Shown here piece after piece: positions 40,430 through 52,330 of a DNA stretch of 64,000 nucleotides; within the stretch, counting starts at the first letter, position 1, and each line of letters starts with the position of its first letter. The notes beneath the pieces were generated by a model. It was not told the DNA's origin. It did no database searches and saw nothing but the letters and a program-made list of their open reading frames with translations. The translations under genes were made by a program, and so were the position numbers. Origin of the DNA: Coenobita brevimanus (lineage: Eukaryota; Arthropoda; Malacostraca; Decapoda; Coenobitidae); contig CM064715.1 in the NCBI GenBank assembly GCA_032717465.1, positions 37,773,604 through 37,837,603 of the forward strand, in the 5' to 3' direction.

Positions 40430-43400
40430 ATCTATCTCTATCTATAGCCCGACACCCTAATCCCGCAAAGGGTGGCCACATACAAAACGCCTCCAAGTCG
40501 CTCTGTCACCCACCATTTGACTATCCTCCCCCCAACTCACTCCCCCCTCCCTCATATACCTCTCAACTCCATCCCTCCACCTCATCCTCGGTCTACCCCT
40601 CCCTCTCCCTCCCACCACCTCACCTACATACACCTTCTTAGTCAGTCTTTCATTCTCCATTCTCTCCACATGTCCAAACCACCTCAGTGTATTTCTCCTA
40701 ATCTTCTCAACCACATCCACATCCACCCCACAACGTTCTTTCACTTCCTCATTCGTCAACATGTCCCTCCATGTCACTCCACATGCTCCTCTCAAGTAGC
40801 TCATTTCCACTGCTCTCACTCTTGACTTGTTCCTCTCTTGCAAGGTCCATGCCTTGCTTCCATACGTCAAAGTAGGGATCACAATACTATCATGCAGTGA
40901 CTTCTTAACTTCCATACTCACCTCCATATTCCTCATCCCTGCTTTCAGTGAACCAACAACCTTCCTTCCCTACTGTACCCTTTCACGCACTTCCTCCCCC
41001 AACGTTCCATCCTTACTCATCACACTACCCAAGTACTTGAATGCACTCACATTCTCCATATCCTCGCCATCCAACCTCACTGTGCATTCTGTGACTTCAT
41101 TCCTCTCAAACACCATAACTTTACTCTTGTTTACATTAACGTTCAGATTCCTCTTCCTACACACTGTCCCAAATTCATTCACCAAACCTTGCAACTCCCA
41201 TTCATCTTCACTCAACAATACAGTATCACAGCAAACAACAACACCGAAATCTTCCAAATCTCACCCTCATTCATTAGAGCCAGCCCCACATTCACTGCCA
41301 TACCTTGCACCTCCTTTACAACGCCATCCATGTATATATTAACCAGCCATGGAGACATCACACAACCCTGTTTCAGTCCCACACTGAGATCAAAGAACTC
41401 ACTCAGCTCACCACCCACTCGCACCAAAGCCCTAGCTCCTTTGTACATACTCTTCACAGCACTAAACAGTTTCCCCTCCACTCCATATATTCTCAATACC
41501 TTCCACATACCTTGTCTATCTATTCTGTCATAAGCTTTCTCCAAGTCCATGAAGGCAGCATACACTTTCTTTCCCTTCTCTAGATACTTCTCCGCTAAAC
41601 ATCTTAGACCAAATATCTGATCTACACACCTTTTCCCTTCCTAAATCCCCCTTGTTCTTCTCCAACTAGCTCCTCTATGAATATTCTACCATATATTTTT
41701 CCAGTCACACTAAGAAGGCAAATACCCCTATGGTTACCATTTACTTCTCTCTCCCCTTTTCCTTTGTATAAAGGAACAATTATACCTGATTTCCAGTCCT
41801 CCGGAACCCTTCCCTCTTCCCAAGCCAATCTACATAACTTCCATATCCACTCCACTATAACCTCACCCCCATAACTCAGCATTTCACCACACACTCCATC
41901 AATTCCTGGGGCCTTTCCTATCTTGATCTTCTTCATTGCTTCCACTATTTCCACCCTACTGATCTCTTCCTCCCTCCTCTCATATCTCCTTCTCCCAGCC
42001 ATTCCCCAACCACTTATACTTGCACTGCTCTCACTCTCTACATTCAACAAATCCTCAAAGTGCTCCTTCCATCTCCTCAATCCCTCTCTCTTCTTCACCA
42101 ACAATCTATTATTCCTATCTTTCACTCCCCTACTACTTCCCCTTTCACACTGTCTTACTTTCTTTACCTCCTTCCAAAACAATTTCTTACTCTCCCTCCA
42201 TTTCACACTCAGATTGCTCCCAAATTCTTCATCCACTTTCTTCTTACTCTCCTTCACCAATCTCACCTCCCTTCTCCGGCTCACATATACCTCTCTCTTC
42301 TCTCTCTCATCTTCTCCCCTACCTCTACTCACTAACCATTCGCTATATGACTTCTTCTTTTGTTCCACAGCTCGTTTCACCTCATCATTCCACCATGCTG
42401 TCCCTTGCACATCCCTGCATCTCCTCACTCCACAAACCAACTCACACACTGCACCAATCTCATCCGTGAATATCTTACATATGTCTTCCACCCTTTCCAT
42501 CTGCTCTAACTCATACCTTCCCAATCTTTCTTCCACTATGCTCTTATACTCTGCCATTCTCTCAATGTCTTGGAATTTCTCCACTCTTCTCACAGGAGCT
42601 GTTTCCTCCTGTCTTCCCCTTCATCTCTTCAACCACTTTCTTTGCAGCCTTACCTTGGCCATCACTAAGTGATGGTCCGAGATTCCATTCCCCCACCCTC
42701 TCCACACCCTTGCATCCAACACTTGTCTTCTCATTCGCTCATCCACACACACAGAGTCTATCATTGCCTTTCGTTCAACAAGTTCACCATCCATCCTCCT
42801 CATAACCCTCCATATATACCTGTGGATCATCTTATGCCGAAAGTAGGTGTTAGATATTGCTAACCCCTTACCAGCATAGATGTCCAACAAAGCACTACCA
42901 TTCCCATCTACTTCAGCTGGCACACCCCACTGACCAACCACTCCATCCACTCATACATTCCCGACTTTGCCATTCATGTCTCCAATCAAAAACACTCTCT
43001 CACTCCTCTCAAACTTGTCCATACATGCTTCGACACTCGCCCAAAACTCATCTTTCACTCTTGCCACTCGTTCCTCTGTCGGTGCATATGCACACACAAT
43101 CGCCCACGCTTGTATACCTACTTTCATCCTCACCCATACAATCCTTGCACCCACGGTTCAATACTCTCTTATATTCTTCTATTTCTTGCTTATCATGAGA
43201 CATACTCCCTCTCTTGCCCTATCATTCTCATTAACTCTTGCACATATTCCTAAACCGTATTCCCATTCTCTCACCCTTTCACCTCCCATTTAGTTTCAGT
43301 CAATCCACATATATCCACTCTTGCATCCTCAAGCACCTGCACAATCTCTCTCTCTCTCACTTCATCATTCACTCCTCTCACATTCCACATCCCCAACCTA

Positions 43401-43560
43401 AGAATGTCCTTTGTCCGTTCCTTAATCGTCAATGTATGGTCCGTCCTGGTCCGAGGCGCTTTATTCGCTTGTTTAGTTAGTTCTTTTTACGAGGTAGGGC
43501 ACTAACCCACCACCAGCCCTTTTACTGTAGTCGCCTCCATACGACAAGCAGGGATACTGA
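40430..43560 (-). mobile_element. RTE-1 LINE, copy C, near full-length
   Basis: Minus-strand copy from the 5' UTR (43560-43400) to a TAGA tail at 40430-40447. The 5' UTR includes the inverse of CCTGGTCCGAGGCGCTTTAT, shared with both deleted derivatives. It covers all domains and is one of the most complete RTE-1 copies here. Confidence 0.9.
40457..43400 (-). pseudogene. RTE-1 copy C endonuclease-reverse transcriptase
   Basis: The ORF is split by frameshifts but nearly complete. Endonuclease at 43300-42621: MGARIVWVRMKVGIQAWAI, VFLIGDMNGKVGNV and a SDHHLVMAK stretch. At 42593-41622 a 323-residue open piece has CRDVQGTAWWNDEVK, KIKIGKAPGIDGVCGEM and IIVPLYKGKGEREVNG. RT at 41565-41212: AAFMDLEKAYDRIDRQG and VGLKQGCVMSPWLVNIYMD. 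At 41257-40970 the FADD-like box is lost near 41230. C-terminal part at 40936-40457: YGSKAWTLQERNKSRVRAVE, ACGVTWRDML, RWFGHVERMENERLTKKV and RMRWRDGVERYMREGG. Confidence 0.88.
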
Positions 43561-45408
43561 GGGAGTATTCTTGAAATATTTATAAAACTAAGTATATATT
43601 TGTGATAATGTAGGCTATACTGTATAGTATAACTAAGGAAGTGTGGTAGTGTAAGACTATTGACAGTAAGTAAAAAAGAGTTAGTGTACAATAAACAAAA
43701 GAAAGAAAGTAAGCAGGTCAAGAAAAGTGAGAAAGCGAGTTTTCCATACAATGACTGCTTATCAAAGTTTGCTTTTGACCCGGAAAGGGAGGGGAGAGAA
43801 ATAAGCATTCCTCACACTCACTTGCCGCCCACAGCCATGTACAACTCACAACCCTAAAATTGCAAGAGTTAATTTATTTTCATCCTTTAATCATTTTATT
43901 TTTGTCATTATTTGTTTTTGTTTTTTTTGTATATGCAGAAACAATATTCATATTCCTAGTTTATTGTACCGGCAAACTATACCTTCCAGCCTCACCAGTC
44001 CTTACCCCTCCTTCCCCAGCCTACCATGTTAATCTCTGGCCTTATCATTTTTTGGCTGTTAGGGTTATCCCTAAACACACAGCTGTACCCATTAGCTCGA
44101 AACAGACTAAAAATAACATCCTCCTCCTCTCTTTCAACCATGGTAATCTCTGGCCTTATCTTTCAACCATGCTAATCTCTGGCTTGTTAGGGTTATCCCT
44201 AAACACACAGCTGTACCCATTATCTCGAAACAGACTAAAAATAACATCATCATCCTCTATTTCAACATGCACATAGAGTACAAAAACAACTCCATACAGA
44301 AATAAACATCATACATCAAAAAAGGGGGAAAATTAATAATTATGATATTTTTATTTATAAGTACACACATTATATACCGAATTTGTTCATTTTATATATT
44401 TCTTGTTTTGGACTAGCATATCAGCAACATATGAGGTGTTTTCGTGGTGAATATATGGATGTAAAACCTTTCCTTCCCTTCACAGTAATCTCCTCACGTG
44501 AGGTGCTAATCTTGGGTGGCATCAAATTTTTGCCGCAACGGTTCAGCCTCTACAGTACACACACACAAGCACCCTTATCTGGGATCTGAATAAAAATTGC
44601 ATCTTTCGCCTCTCTTTGGACACACACACTAAACCACCAAGACTACAAAACTAACCCCATACGTACAATCACGCTCATGATTCCCTGAGACACCTGTGGT
44701 GGAGGGTGTTTGGCCTGCTCTACTCTTACGGAACGACAGGTAGTTGTGTAAGACTGCCCTACCAACACAGTGACGCTGAAAATGGAACCGCTTCTTATAA
44801 ACGAGAGCTCATGAAAAAAGGAGGTAGGTGGAATATAAATAATAATGATGAACAGTATCATTGCACATGTGGTAATACAACACGGAATAATTTTTCTGAA
44901 ATAATTCCATCTACTATTGATCACGTGTAGCTTGAAAGATGAAGAGATATGTTACGTGGTTTGTTGTCCGCCATTCAACTCCCAAACGGACATGTGATTA
45001 ATGCATTAGTAAATTCCTCTACATACTGCGGGTTTGCCTACTAGTTATTTAGCAATAATAAACGTATTATAAAAAAGTATGGATATTTCACAATGCCATG
45101 GTTGTATGACCGAGTCCCTTTAAGTGGTCACACTTAGTGGATCACGTAATAACATTTCAGTACTGTATTTGTTACACGTATCAGGTTTTCTACCCTTCTT
45201 GTAAGTGAATTTTTGCACGACAAATAATGGTATTCGAGAGTATTGAGACAAAGCAAAGATATTTACTGCAAGGATAGGAAACCATTTCTCATTTCATATA
45301 ATAACTCAAAAGGAACTCATAATGAAACGTAACATGATTGTGACAGCCCCCACAAATATCCTACAACAGGATGAAATAGAAATAAAAAATACTCCTCACA
45401 CCATATAC
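43561..45408. other. No recognisable gene
   Basis: 1.8 kb, A/T-rich. Only a tandem duplication (44025-44275) and a palindromic TTAGGGTTATCCCTAA inside it stand out. Small frames are not supported by any motif. Confidence 0.55.
44025..44275. repeat. Tandem duplication of about 127 bp
   Basis: The block GTTAGGGTTATCCCTAA..ACACAGCTGTACCC starts at 44058 and again at 44185, with AAACAGACTAAAAATAACATC following in both. Differences are a small indel near TTATC and scattered substitutions. Confidence 0.85.
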
Positions 45409-45409
45409 A

Positions 45410-45466
<57 letters not shown>
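45409..45466. repeat. (TA)n microsatellite
   Basis: About 28 TA units immediately 5' of the tRNA-like SINE head. Confidence 0.9.
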
Positions 45467-45467
<1 letters not shown>

Positions 45468-45866
45468 AGCCTCTGTGGTACAGTGGTAAAGTGTGCGTTT
45501 TCATACACTGAAGAACGAGGGTTCGCGCCCCGCCAAGGTAATACACTTAGGAAGCGTTCTTCAGGCCCTGTACTACATTGGCGGACACAAGAGGTGCTGT
45601 GGTTGAATTAGTGTTGCATACTATAAAGTATGCTTGCATCCAGTCGGCTTGCACTTGCCGATTACACTAGGTTCACAGACTACACACACATCCAAAGCCA
45701 TTCCAACACTACAATTACACTTACAAGCACTTCTCACAGTACATGCAATCTCTACTAGACAGCCTAAGACATTTGGTAGTGATACATTGGCTGTATCGTC
45801 CCAATTTCGGTTGGGATAGGCCGGTCCTGCACTGGACACACAAACGGCTGATGAGATGAGCTATAT
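45467..45866 (+). mobile_element. tRNA-derived SINE, family S2
   Basis: The head reads GCCTCTGTGGTACAGTGGTA (a box A match) and GAGGGTTCGCGCCCCGCC (a box B-like GGTTCGCGCCC). A body of about 320 bases follows and ends GATGAGATGAGC with a (TATC)/(TA)n tail at 45860-45908. The tail resembles those of RTE-1 and RTE-2, which suggests an RTE-type partner. Only one copy is in the window, so its limits are estimated. Confidence 0.6.
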
Positions 45867-45869
45867 CTA

Positions 45870-45908
<39 letters not shown>
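45867..45908. repeat. (TA)n microsatellite
   Basis: TA array that joins the SINE tail to the 3' end of Jockey J1 copy 1. Confidence 0.9.
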
Positions 45909-45911
<3 letters not shown>

Positions 45912-45996
45912 ATGCGAGGAAGAAGGAACCAAAGGCCATGAGCCCGCAGTAACACTTCCCTCCAAGAGAAAAACAAAATACTGTAGAGAGCCAAAT

Positions 45997-47990
45997 TCAA
46001 GATCCGATCATTTTGAGATGCCTGGACACACTGCATTTGAAAGACTGGTGACCATAGGCAGCAGGAAATACAGACAGAGGGAGACAGTTCCAGAGTTGAC
46101 CTGTTGCATAAATGAAAGACTGGGAGTAACGGTTAACTCTTGCATTAGAGAGTTGGACAGAAAAGGGATGAGAGTTTGCTGCCAGACGGGTGCTACACGC
46201 CCGTCGTAGAGGTGGAGGAATACAAGCAGACAGTTCAGAGAAGCAGTGACCATTAAAGTAGCGATAGAAAAGAGATAAAGATGCAACAGTGCGGCGAAGA
46301 GACAGATGTTGAAGGGAGTCAGTAAGAGGAGGAGAGTTAATGAGACGAAAAGCCTTTGACTTCACCCTATTGAGAAGAGCTGTACGTGGGGAGCCTCCCC
46401 ACACATGAGAGTTGTACTCTACACAGGAGCGGATAAAACTCCTGTATAGAGTCAACAATTGTGCAGGGGTAAAGAAAAAGCGGAGTCGGCTTAGCACACC
46501 CAATCTCTTGGAAGCAGATTTTACACGAGATGTAATATGATCTTTCCAAGATAAGTCCCGAGTAAATGAAACCCCAAGCATGTTCAAGGATGATGCAGGA
46601 TTAAGCTGAATATTATTAAACATTAGTGGGTATACCTGTGGAAGATTTTGTCGTGTTGATAGGTGTAAGAACTGAGTCTTAGATGCATTAAAAACAACCA
46701 TATTATTTTTTCCCCAGTCAGAGATACAAGCCAAGTCAGACATTAGGTGTGCCATAGCCTCATCCCTTGTTTGTTGAAGTAACTGTTGAGATGGGCGTTG
46801 CAGGAACCGAATGGAAAGGTGAAGGGTGGAGTCATCAGCGTATGAGTAGATAGGGTTAGATGTACAGGTTAGATCATTGATGAATAAAAGGAAGAGAGTT
46901 GGTGATAGGACAGAGCCCTGAGGAACACCACTGTTGATAGATCTAGGAGAAGAACGATGGCCGTCTACAACAGCGGCTATAGAACGACCAGAAAGGAAGC
47001 TAGCGATGAAGGCACAGATAGAAGGATAGAAACCATAGGAGGGCAGTTTGGAAATTAAAGATTTATGCCAGACTCGATCGAAGGCCTTTGAGATGTCAAG
47101 TGCAATGGCAAAGCTTTCGCCAAAGTCCCGAAAGGAGGATGACCAGGAGTCTGAAAGGTAGGTGAGAAGAACACCAGTGGAGCGTCCCTGACGGAACCCG
47201 TACTGACGATCAGAAAGAAGGTTGTGATAGGAAAGATGCCTTATAAATTTCTATTGAGAATTGACTCGAAAACTTTTGAAATACAGGACGTTAAAGCAAT
47301 TGGACGATAGTTGGAGGGTTGGGAGTGGTCACCCTTCTTTGGGACTGGCTGAATAAGAGCAAACTTCCAGCAAGAAGGAAAGGTACAAGTTGACAGACAA
47401 AGGCGAAAGAGTTTGCCTAGGCAGGGTGTAAGCACAGAAGCACAGTTCTTGAGAACAACAGGAGGGACCCCATCAGGCCCATATGCCTTGTTAGTACTGG
47501 GGCCAGTGATGGCAGAAAATACATCAGCTGAAGAAATTTTAATGTCAGCCATGAGGAAGTCAGAGGGGGGAAGTGATGGAGGAACAGCACCGGAATCGTT
47601 TAAGGTGGAATTCGAGGAGTAAGTCTGTGCGAAGAGATCTGCTTTATCAGTAGAAATTGCTACAGAACCATCAGAGTAGAAAAGAGGAGGGAAGGATGAT
47701 GAGGTAAAGTTGTTAGAAAGGTTTTTGGCAAGGTGCCAGAAGGAGCGGGAAGAATTCGAGTTGGAGAGTTGAGAGCATTTAGTATGGATGAAATTATTTT
47801 TAGCAGAGCGAAAAACAGACTTAGCACGATTCCGGGCAGAAACGTAAAGATGATGTGATTCAGGGGTGGGTTGGCTCCGGTACCTTTTGTAGGCCCTCTC
47901 CTTGTTGCAGACAGCATTAGAACAAGTGTGATTAAACCAAGGCTTTCTTGCTTTAGTCAAAGGATATGAGAAAGGAATGTATGCTTCCAT
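45997..47990 (-). pseudogene. J1 copy 1 reverse transcriptase
   Basis: At 47990-47241 (249 residues): pre-RT sequence [20 protein letters not shown], then KAYGPDGVPPVVLKNCA and a GDHSQPSNYRPIALTSCISK stretch. A frameshift near 47245 follows; at 47240-46760 the motifs GFRQGRSTG, IALDISKAFDRVWHKSL, GVPQGSVLSPTLFLLFIND and SYADDSTLH (46831-46845, the catalytic box) can be read. The last piece, 46755-45997, is open for 252 residues to the end: NASKTQFLHLSTRQN, CVEYNSHVWGGSPRTALLNR, LFYRYFNGHCFSELSACIPP and GQLWNCLPLSVFPAAYG. Few lesions, so fairly young. Confidence 0.88.
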
Positions 47991-48005
47991 GCCCGAGAGA
48001 ATAAC

Positions 48006-48898
48006 CTAGATAATCCGCAAGGCACACTCAGATGGCTCACAGCCATGGAAGCAATAATCATTCCAGGGAAAATCAAAGAAGTACTGCCTGAGGGCCTCCC
48101 AGTCTGCGGCTCCAAAATGCCACAGACGACGTTTCCCTGGAGGGTCCACAGGCCGTACCGGAGTGATAGGACAGGTTAAGGTGATAAGGTTGTGATCAGA
48201 GGAGCCCAACGGTGAGAAAAGATTAACAGAGTAAGCAGAAGGATTAGTTGTGAGGAAGAGGTCAAGGATGTTGGAGCTCTCTCCAAGGCGGTCAGGGATA
48301 CGGGTAGGGTGCTGTACTAGCTGCTCTAGGTCATTAAGGATAGAAAAGATGTAGGCTTGTTCACCAGGTGGATCAGTGAAAGGAGAGGAGAGCCAAAGGT
48401 GGTGGTGAACATTGAAATCTCCTAGAATGGAGATCTCAGAAAAAGGAGAAATGGATAGAATGTGTTCCATCGTAGAAGTAAGATAGTCGAAGAATTTTTG
48501 ATAGTAGTATTAGGGGATAAGTAAACAACACAGATATATTTAGTCAGAGAATGACAGGAAAGCCGAAGCCAGAGTGTAGAGAATTCAGAAGAATCGAGTT
48601 CAGGAACACGAGAGCAAGATAAGTCGTTGCGTATATATACACAACAGCCACCTTTGGCTTTGAAATGAGTATAGAGAAAGTAGGAGGATACAGAAAAGGG
48701 TTTGCTGTCAGTTGCCTCAGACAGCTGAGTCTCAGTTAGAAGAAGAAGGTGAGGTTTAGAGGAGGAGAGGTGGTGCTCAACAGAGCGAAAGTTAGAGGAA
48801 AGGCCGCGAATGTTGCAGAAATGAAGAAGAAGTGAGTCAAGACAGTGGTTCCAGGCACCTCGAGTCGTCACTGGGAGAGGGGAGGATGGTGGGGGCAT
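48006..48898 (-). pseudogene. J1 copy 1 endonuclease
   Basis: At 48898-48480: LLHFCNIRGLSSNFRSVEHH, LLLLTETQLSEATDS (the glutamate motif), KGGCCVYIRNDL and ICVVYLSPN. One frameshift near 48470 leads to 48470-48006: [18 protein letters not shown] (the D-x-N motif), [15 protein letters not shown] and [13 protein letters not shown] (the catalytic SDH). The product would nick target DNA for insertion. Confidence 0.88.
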
Positions 48899-49076
48899 TT
48901 ATGGTCCCCCTCCCCCTCGGGACTCCAAGGCTTGGTGATGAGACGCCATAATAATTTTTTAATTTTGGAAAAGGAAGTGTAGTGTGTACTGTGCATGTAG
49001 TTTGGTGTAGATAGTTAGAGAAATTTGTACTGCAGAGCATGCTGGCCTACTCTCTGTGTAACTGAAACACTGAAAA

Positions 49077-49164
49077 AGTTCAGCAAAGGGGGATGGTCAG
49101 GAACTAGTCCTGAGGGCTGATGAAACAAGAGCTCCAGCACTCCCTGTCATCAGCTTTCCATCCA
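49077..49164. other. Short spacer
   Basis: Unassigned sequence between J1 copy 1 and the RTE-2 tail region; nothing recognised. Confidence 0.4.
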
Positions 49165-49260
49165 CCTCGGGAGTACTGCCCTGCTCGACTGGTGCTGCTT
49201 TCCCCACAGAAAGGGAGGTAGCCTAGCTGAGACAGGACGACACACTCTCAATTTACTCAT

Positions 49261-49306
<46 letters not shown>

Positions 49307-50860
49307 TTATTCATATCTTAGCCCCAAGGGCAGATGGGACAGATCCTCACTGCACCACACCGCACGTGGGTCAACTGTGCAGTGCAACCAGCGACATCAG
49401 CAGCAAGGCCCGACAGCAGAACTGGTTTACCCCTGCCACATCATAATGGACCCATCCCCTTACCCGTACCTGGCCTGATCAGCTGATCAGACCTAATGTG
49501 GGAGAATATACACTCAGGGCCGTGTCACCATTTATTCATTAACAATTTCTCTTCAGCCATTCTTATCATGCACAGCCACTCTTCCTTGCTCAACAGATAT
49601 CCCTCTCCCATCTAACGCTCTCTTCACACTGTCCATCCATCCTATTCGTGGTCTTCCTCTCAGCCTTGCACCTCTCACAACCGATCCAGTTATCTTTTTC
49701 ACTTATCGCTCATCATCCATTCTCTCCATATGCCCTAACCATTGCAACACTCTCTGCTCAACTCAATCAGCCATCTCCTGCACAACTCCAGTTCTCCTTC
49801 GCACTTCTTCAAGTGCGAAGGAGAACTGGAGAACATGTACCACTGCATTCACCAGACTCAAAGCTTTACCTAACACTTTCGCATTCACCTCCCTTCCAAC
49901 ACCATTTGTATACATATTAAACAACTAAGGCGACATCACACATCCCCACTCTCATGGGAAACCAATCATTCACAGTATTTCCTACTTTTACACATGCTCT
50001 ATTACATAAAAACTTTTCACTCCTTTTAACAACCCACTATCAAGTCCATAGAATCTCAAAACAGTCGACAAAGTCTCCCTATCAGTTCTATCATACGCTT
50101 TCTCTAAATCCATGAACGCCCAAAACACATCCTTACCTTTCGCTAAATACTTTTCACACACCTGTCTCACAGCAAACACTTGACATATGCATCCCCTCCC
50201 TCTCCTAGAGCCACACCGTTCGTCACCAATCATTCCCTCTGTACCCTCTCTAACTCTCTTAATTAACACTCTACCATACATCTTACCTACAGTACAACAC
50301 TCAACAGACTTACACCCCTAAAGCTAGTACATTCACAGCGGAACCACACAAGCACTTGTCCAGTCAATCGGCACCATACTGCTCACAAAACACACATTCA
50401 GCAATCTTACTAACCATTCAACAATAGTCGCTCCAGCACCTTTCAAGCATTCCACAGCACACCCATCCATACCTTCAGCTTTCCCTGCTTTCGTCTCCTT
50501 TACTGCCTCCTGCACTTCATCATCATCAAAGAATCATTCAACTCTCCCAACACTCTTATTCTTTGCATCCTTCCATCGGCCACAATCTCAGCCTCCTATT
50601 CCTCTTCTACATTTAAGTCTTTCAAAATACTCTACCCATCTCTTCCTTACTGCATCCATCTCAGTTAACATCCTTCCATCCTCTGCTTCTACTCACTTTT
50701 CCTTCCCTGACTCTCCCTTCTGCACCCTTTTCACCTCTTTTCAAAACATTTTCTTATTCTGTTGAAAATTCTCAGTCAACCACCTACCCCACCTCTCATA
50801 TGCTGCCACTTCAGCATCACGCACAACCATTCTCGCCTTATTCATTTTTCCTTATACCTC
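49165..50860 (-). mobile_element. RTE-2 LINE, minus-strand copy with internal deletion
   Basis: The 3' UTR (49165-49540) matches 9250-9540 in inverse and carries an inserted (CA)n at 49264-49306. The C-terminal coding part (49550-49807) corresponds to 8960-9240. At 49807 the copy jumps, through a hairpin, to the RT core: AFMDLEKAYDRTDRETLSTV and RCGSRRGRGCICQVFAVR at 50281-49988, then KAGKAEGMDGCAVECLKGAG and MVPIDWTSACVVPL at 50515-50333. The region to about 50850 is likely pre-RT. Frames are broken throughout. Confidence 0.75.
49786..49831. repeat. Hairpin: 21-bp perfect arms, 4-base loop
   Basis: CTCCAGTTCTCCTTCGCACTT, then CTTC, then the exact inverse. The sequence is a piece of RTE-2 (compare AAGTGCGAAGGAGAACTGGA at 8975-8994) present once in each orientation at the deletion junction. 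Confidence 0.95.
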
Positions 50861-50871
50861 TCATATATATA

Positions 50872-51156
50872 CGGTAGAGAGGTGGCTTGCGGTCCTACCG
50901 GACCCAGGTTCAAATCTCTGCTGGGGCAGGGAACAGTTTAAGGATTTGAATTTCATTACAGCAGACTTTACCGATCTACCAGAAGACCCGCCGACATGTC
51001 GTAAAAATACCCACGCTAATACCAATACACCAGTCCTGTATGAGACAGCCCAAGCATGTATTCAATAAGGAATGGGTGTGGAGTGTTAGCGCCTGAAATG
51101 GTGACATGTAGAGTGTACTTAGATATGTAGGAGGACTACTGGGCCCCTTGGGAGCA
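50872..51156 (+). mobile_element. tRNA-derived SINE, family S1, copy 3
   Basis: Matches 20436-20730 from CGGTAGAGAGGTGGCTTG (part of box A) and box B GGTTCAAATC through the CTACCAGAAGACCCGCCGAC body. The 3' end falls into the assembly gap at 51157. Confidence 0.85.
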
Positions 51157-51256
51157 NNNNNNNNNNNNNNNNNNNNNNNNNNNNNNNNNNNNNNNNNNNN
51201 NNNNNNNNNNNNNNNNNNNNNNNNNNNNNNNNNNNNNNNNNNNNNNNNNNNNNNNN
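51157..51256. other. Assembly gap (100 N)
   Basis: Exactly 100 N, a conventional length for a gap of unknown size. It lies between the SINE and a G/T-rich low-complexity block, either of which could have caused the break. Confidence 0.99.
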
Positions 51257-52330
51257 ACCGTACTGTAGTTGCTGGGTGTGGCGATATGTGAGGATGGATG
51301 TGGGGAAGTGTGGATAAGTGTGAAATGTGTGGGTGGATTTGGGGAAGTGTTGGTGGGTATGGAGGATAGAAAAGTGTGGGCGGTGTGGAGGTGCATGCGA
51401 ACGAGTGTGATGTAGATGGATGTGAAGTGGGCATGGTGAATTGTAAGTGAGGGTGATAGGAGTTACTGGTAGGCGTGGGGCAGTGCAGGAAGTGTGGAGG
51501 GGAGTTGTAGGAGGGTGAGGGGACATGCAGTTAGGTGTGTGGTGTGGTGGGTATGGAAGGAGTTGAAGGCAGGTATTGGGGAGGCGTGGTGGTGTGGGGG
51601 GGTAGGTGTGGTGGGTGCCAGGGTGGTGAGGGAATGTGTGGATGAAGTACCTGTACGGGAAGATAAGAGACGAGATATGTGAGTGTAATAGGTGTGGTGG
51701 GGAGGAGTGAAGTTGGTGGGGGTAGAAATGTGGGTGCGGGTTAAAGTGGATATGGGTTAGGTTTGGGTGGTTGGGGAGGTGATGTGGAGGACGTATCGGT
51801 ATAGTTGGTTGTGGAAGCATAGGGAGTGACTTAGCCCTGGGAGGTACCATTTGAGATGCGATATCGGGTGTGGGAGTACGGCAGTTGGAAAGTGTGGGAT
51901 AGTTTGCAGGGTGTGGGGGCTCATGGCAATGTGGGGATTTACGTGTAGGTGTGGAGTTCACGAATTTTTTTTAAAGGGTGCGGAGGTATGTTGGTGAGTA
52001 ATTTTGATAGTTGAGTTTTGTGGGTGAGTGGGGGTTTATGGGAAAGTGTGGGATAGTTTGTGGGTAAGTGACAGGGCAATTGGAAGGTTGTGGGGTTTTG
52101 AGGGTGTGTGGGGATTTTTGGATGAATATGGGGCTTAAGAGAATGTGAGGGTTTGTGAGAGCGTGGGGCTTGTGGCAGGCAAAGTGTGGAAGAGAAAGGT
52201 GTGGAGAAAGGAAAATTAATGTACTCTTAGGCTTGTGTGGGAGGGGGCTGAACAAGGAATGAATCTACGTAACAGAGATATGAGCAACTGTGGGCAAGTG
52301 TGGGTGAAAACTGGGAGGTGTAACGATTCA
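51257..52330. repeat. G/T-rich low-complexity block, about 1.1 kb
   Basis: The plus strand is built of degenerate GTGTGG, GGTGTGGGG and GGAAGTGTGG units with very few C residues until about 52250. No fixed period is seen; phrases such as GGGGAAGTGTGG recur. The minus-strand frames are Pro/His/Thr/Ser artefacts. Confidence 0.85.

Larger units (their letters stand above)
45909..49076 (-). mobile_element. Jockey-like LINE, family J1, copy 1, about 3.2 kb
   Basis: Minus-strand LINE. The 5' limit near 49076 is the same point at which copy 2 (61822) loses homology, so both probably start at the true 5' end. Order: 5' UTR with a G/C-rich patch (48890-48930 on the plus strand CCCCCTCCCCCTCGGG), endonuclease, RT, short 3' UTR and the end ATGCGAGGAAGAAGG in inverse. 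The 3' tail is short here, followed by (TA)n. Confidence 0.88.

Noticed and set aside
41923..42672. 249-codon plus-strand frame
   Set aside because: Antisense shadow of the 323-residue RTE-1 copy C piece on the minus strand.
44055..44075. Telomere-like TTAGGGTTA
   Set aside because: Only a short palindromic TTAGGGTTATCCCTAA within a 127-base duplication; no tandem telomeric array.
45467..45540. Functional tRNA gene on the plus strand
   Set aside because: Box B is degenerate and the sequence continues into a SINE-like body with a TATC/TA tail; no clean cloverleaf by eye.
51119..51961. 280-codon minus-strand frame through the gap
   Set aside because: Pro/His/Thr low-complexity translation of the G/T-rich block and of N bases.
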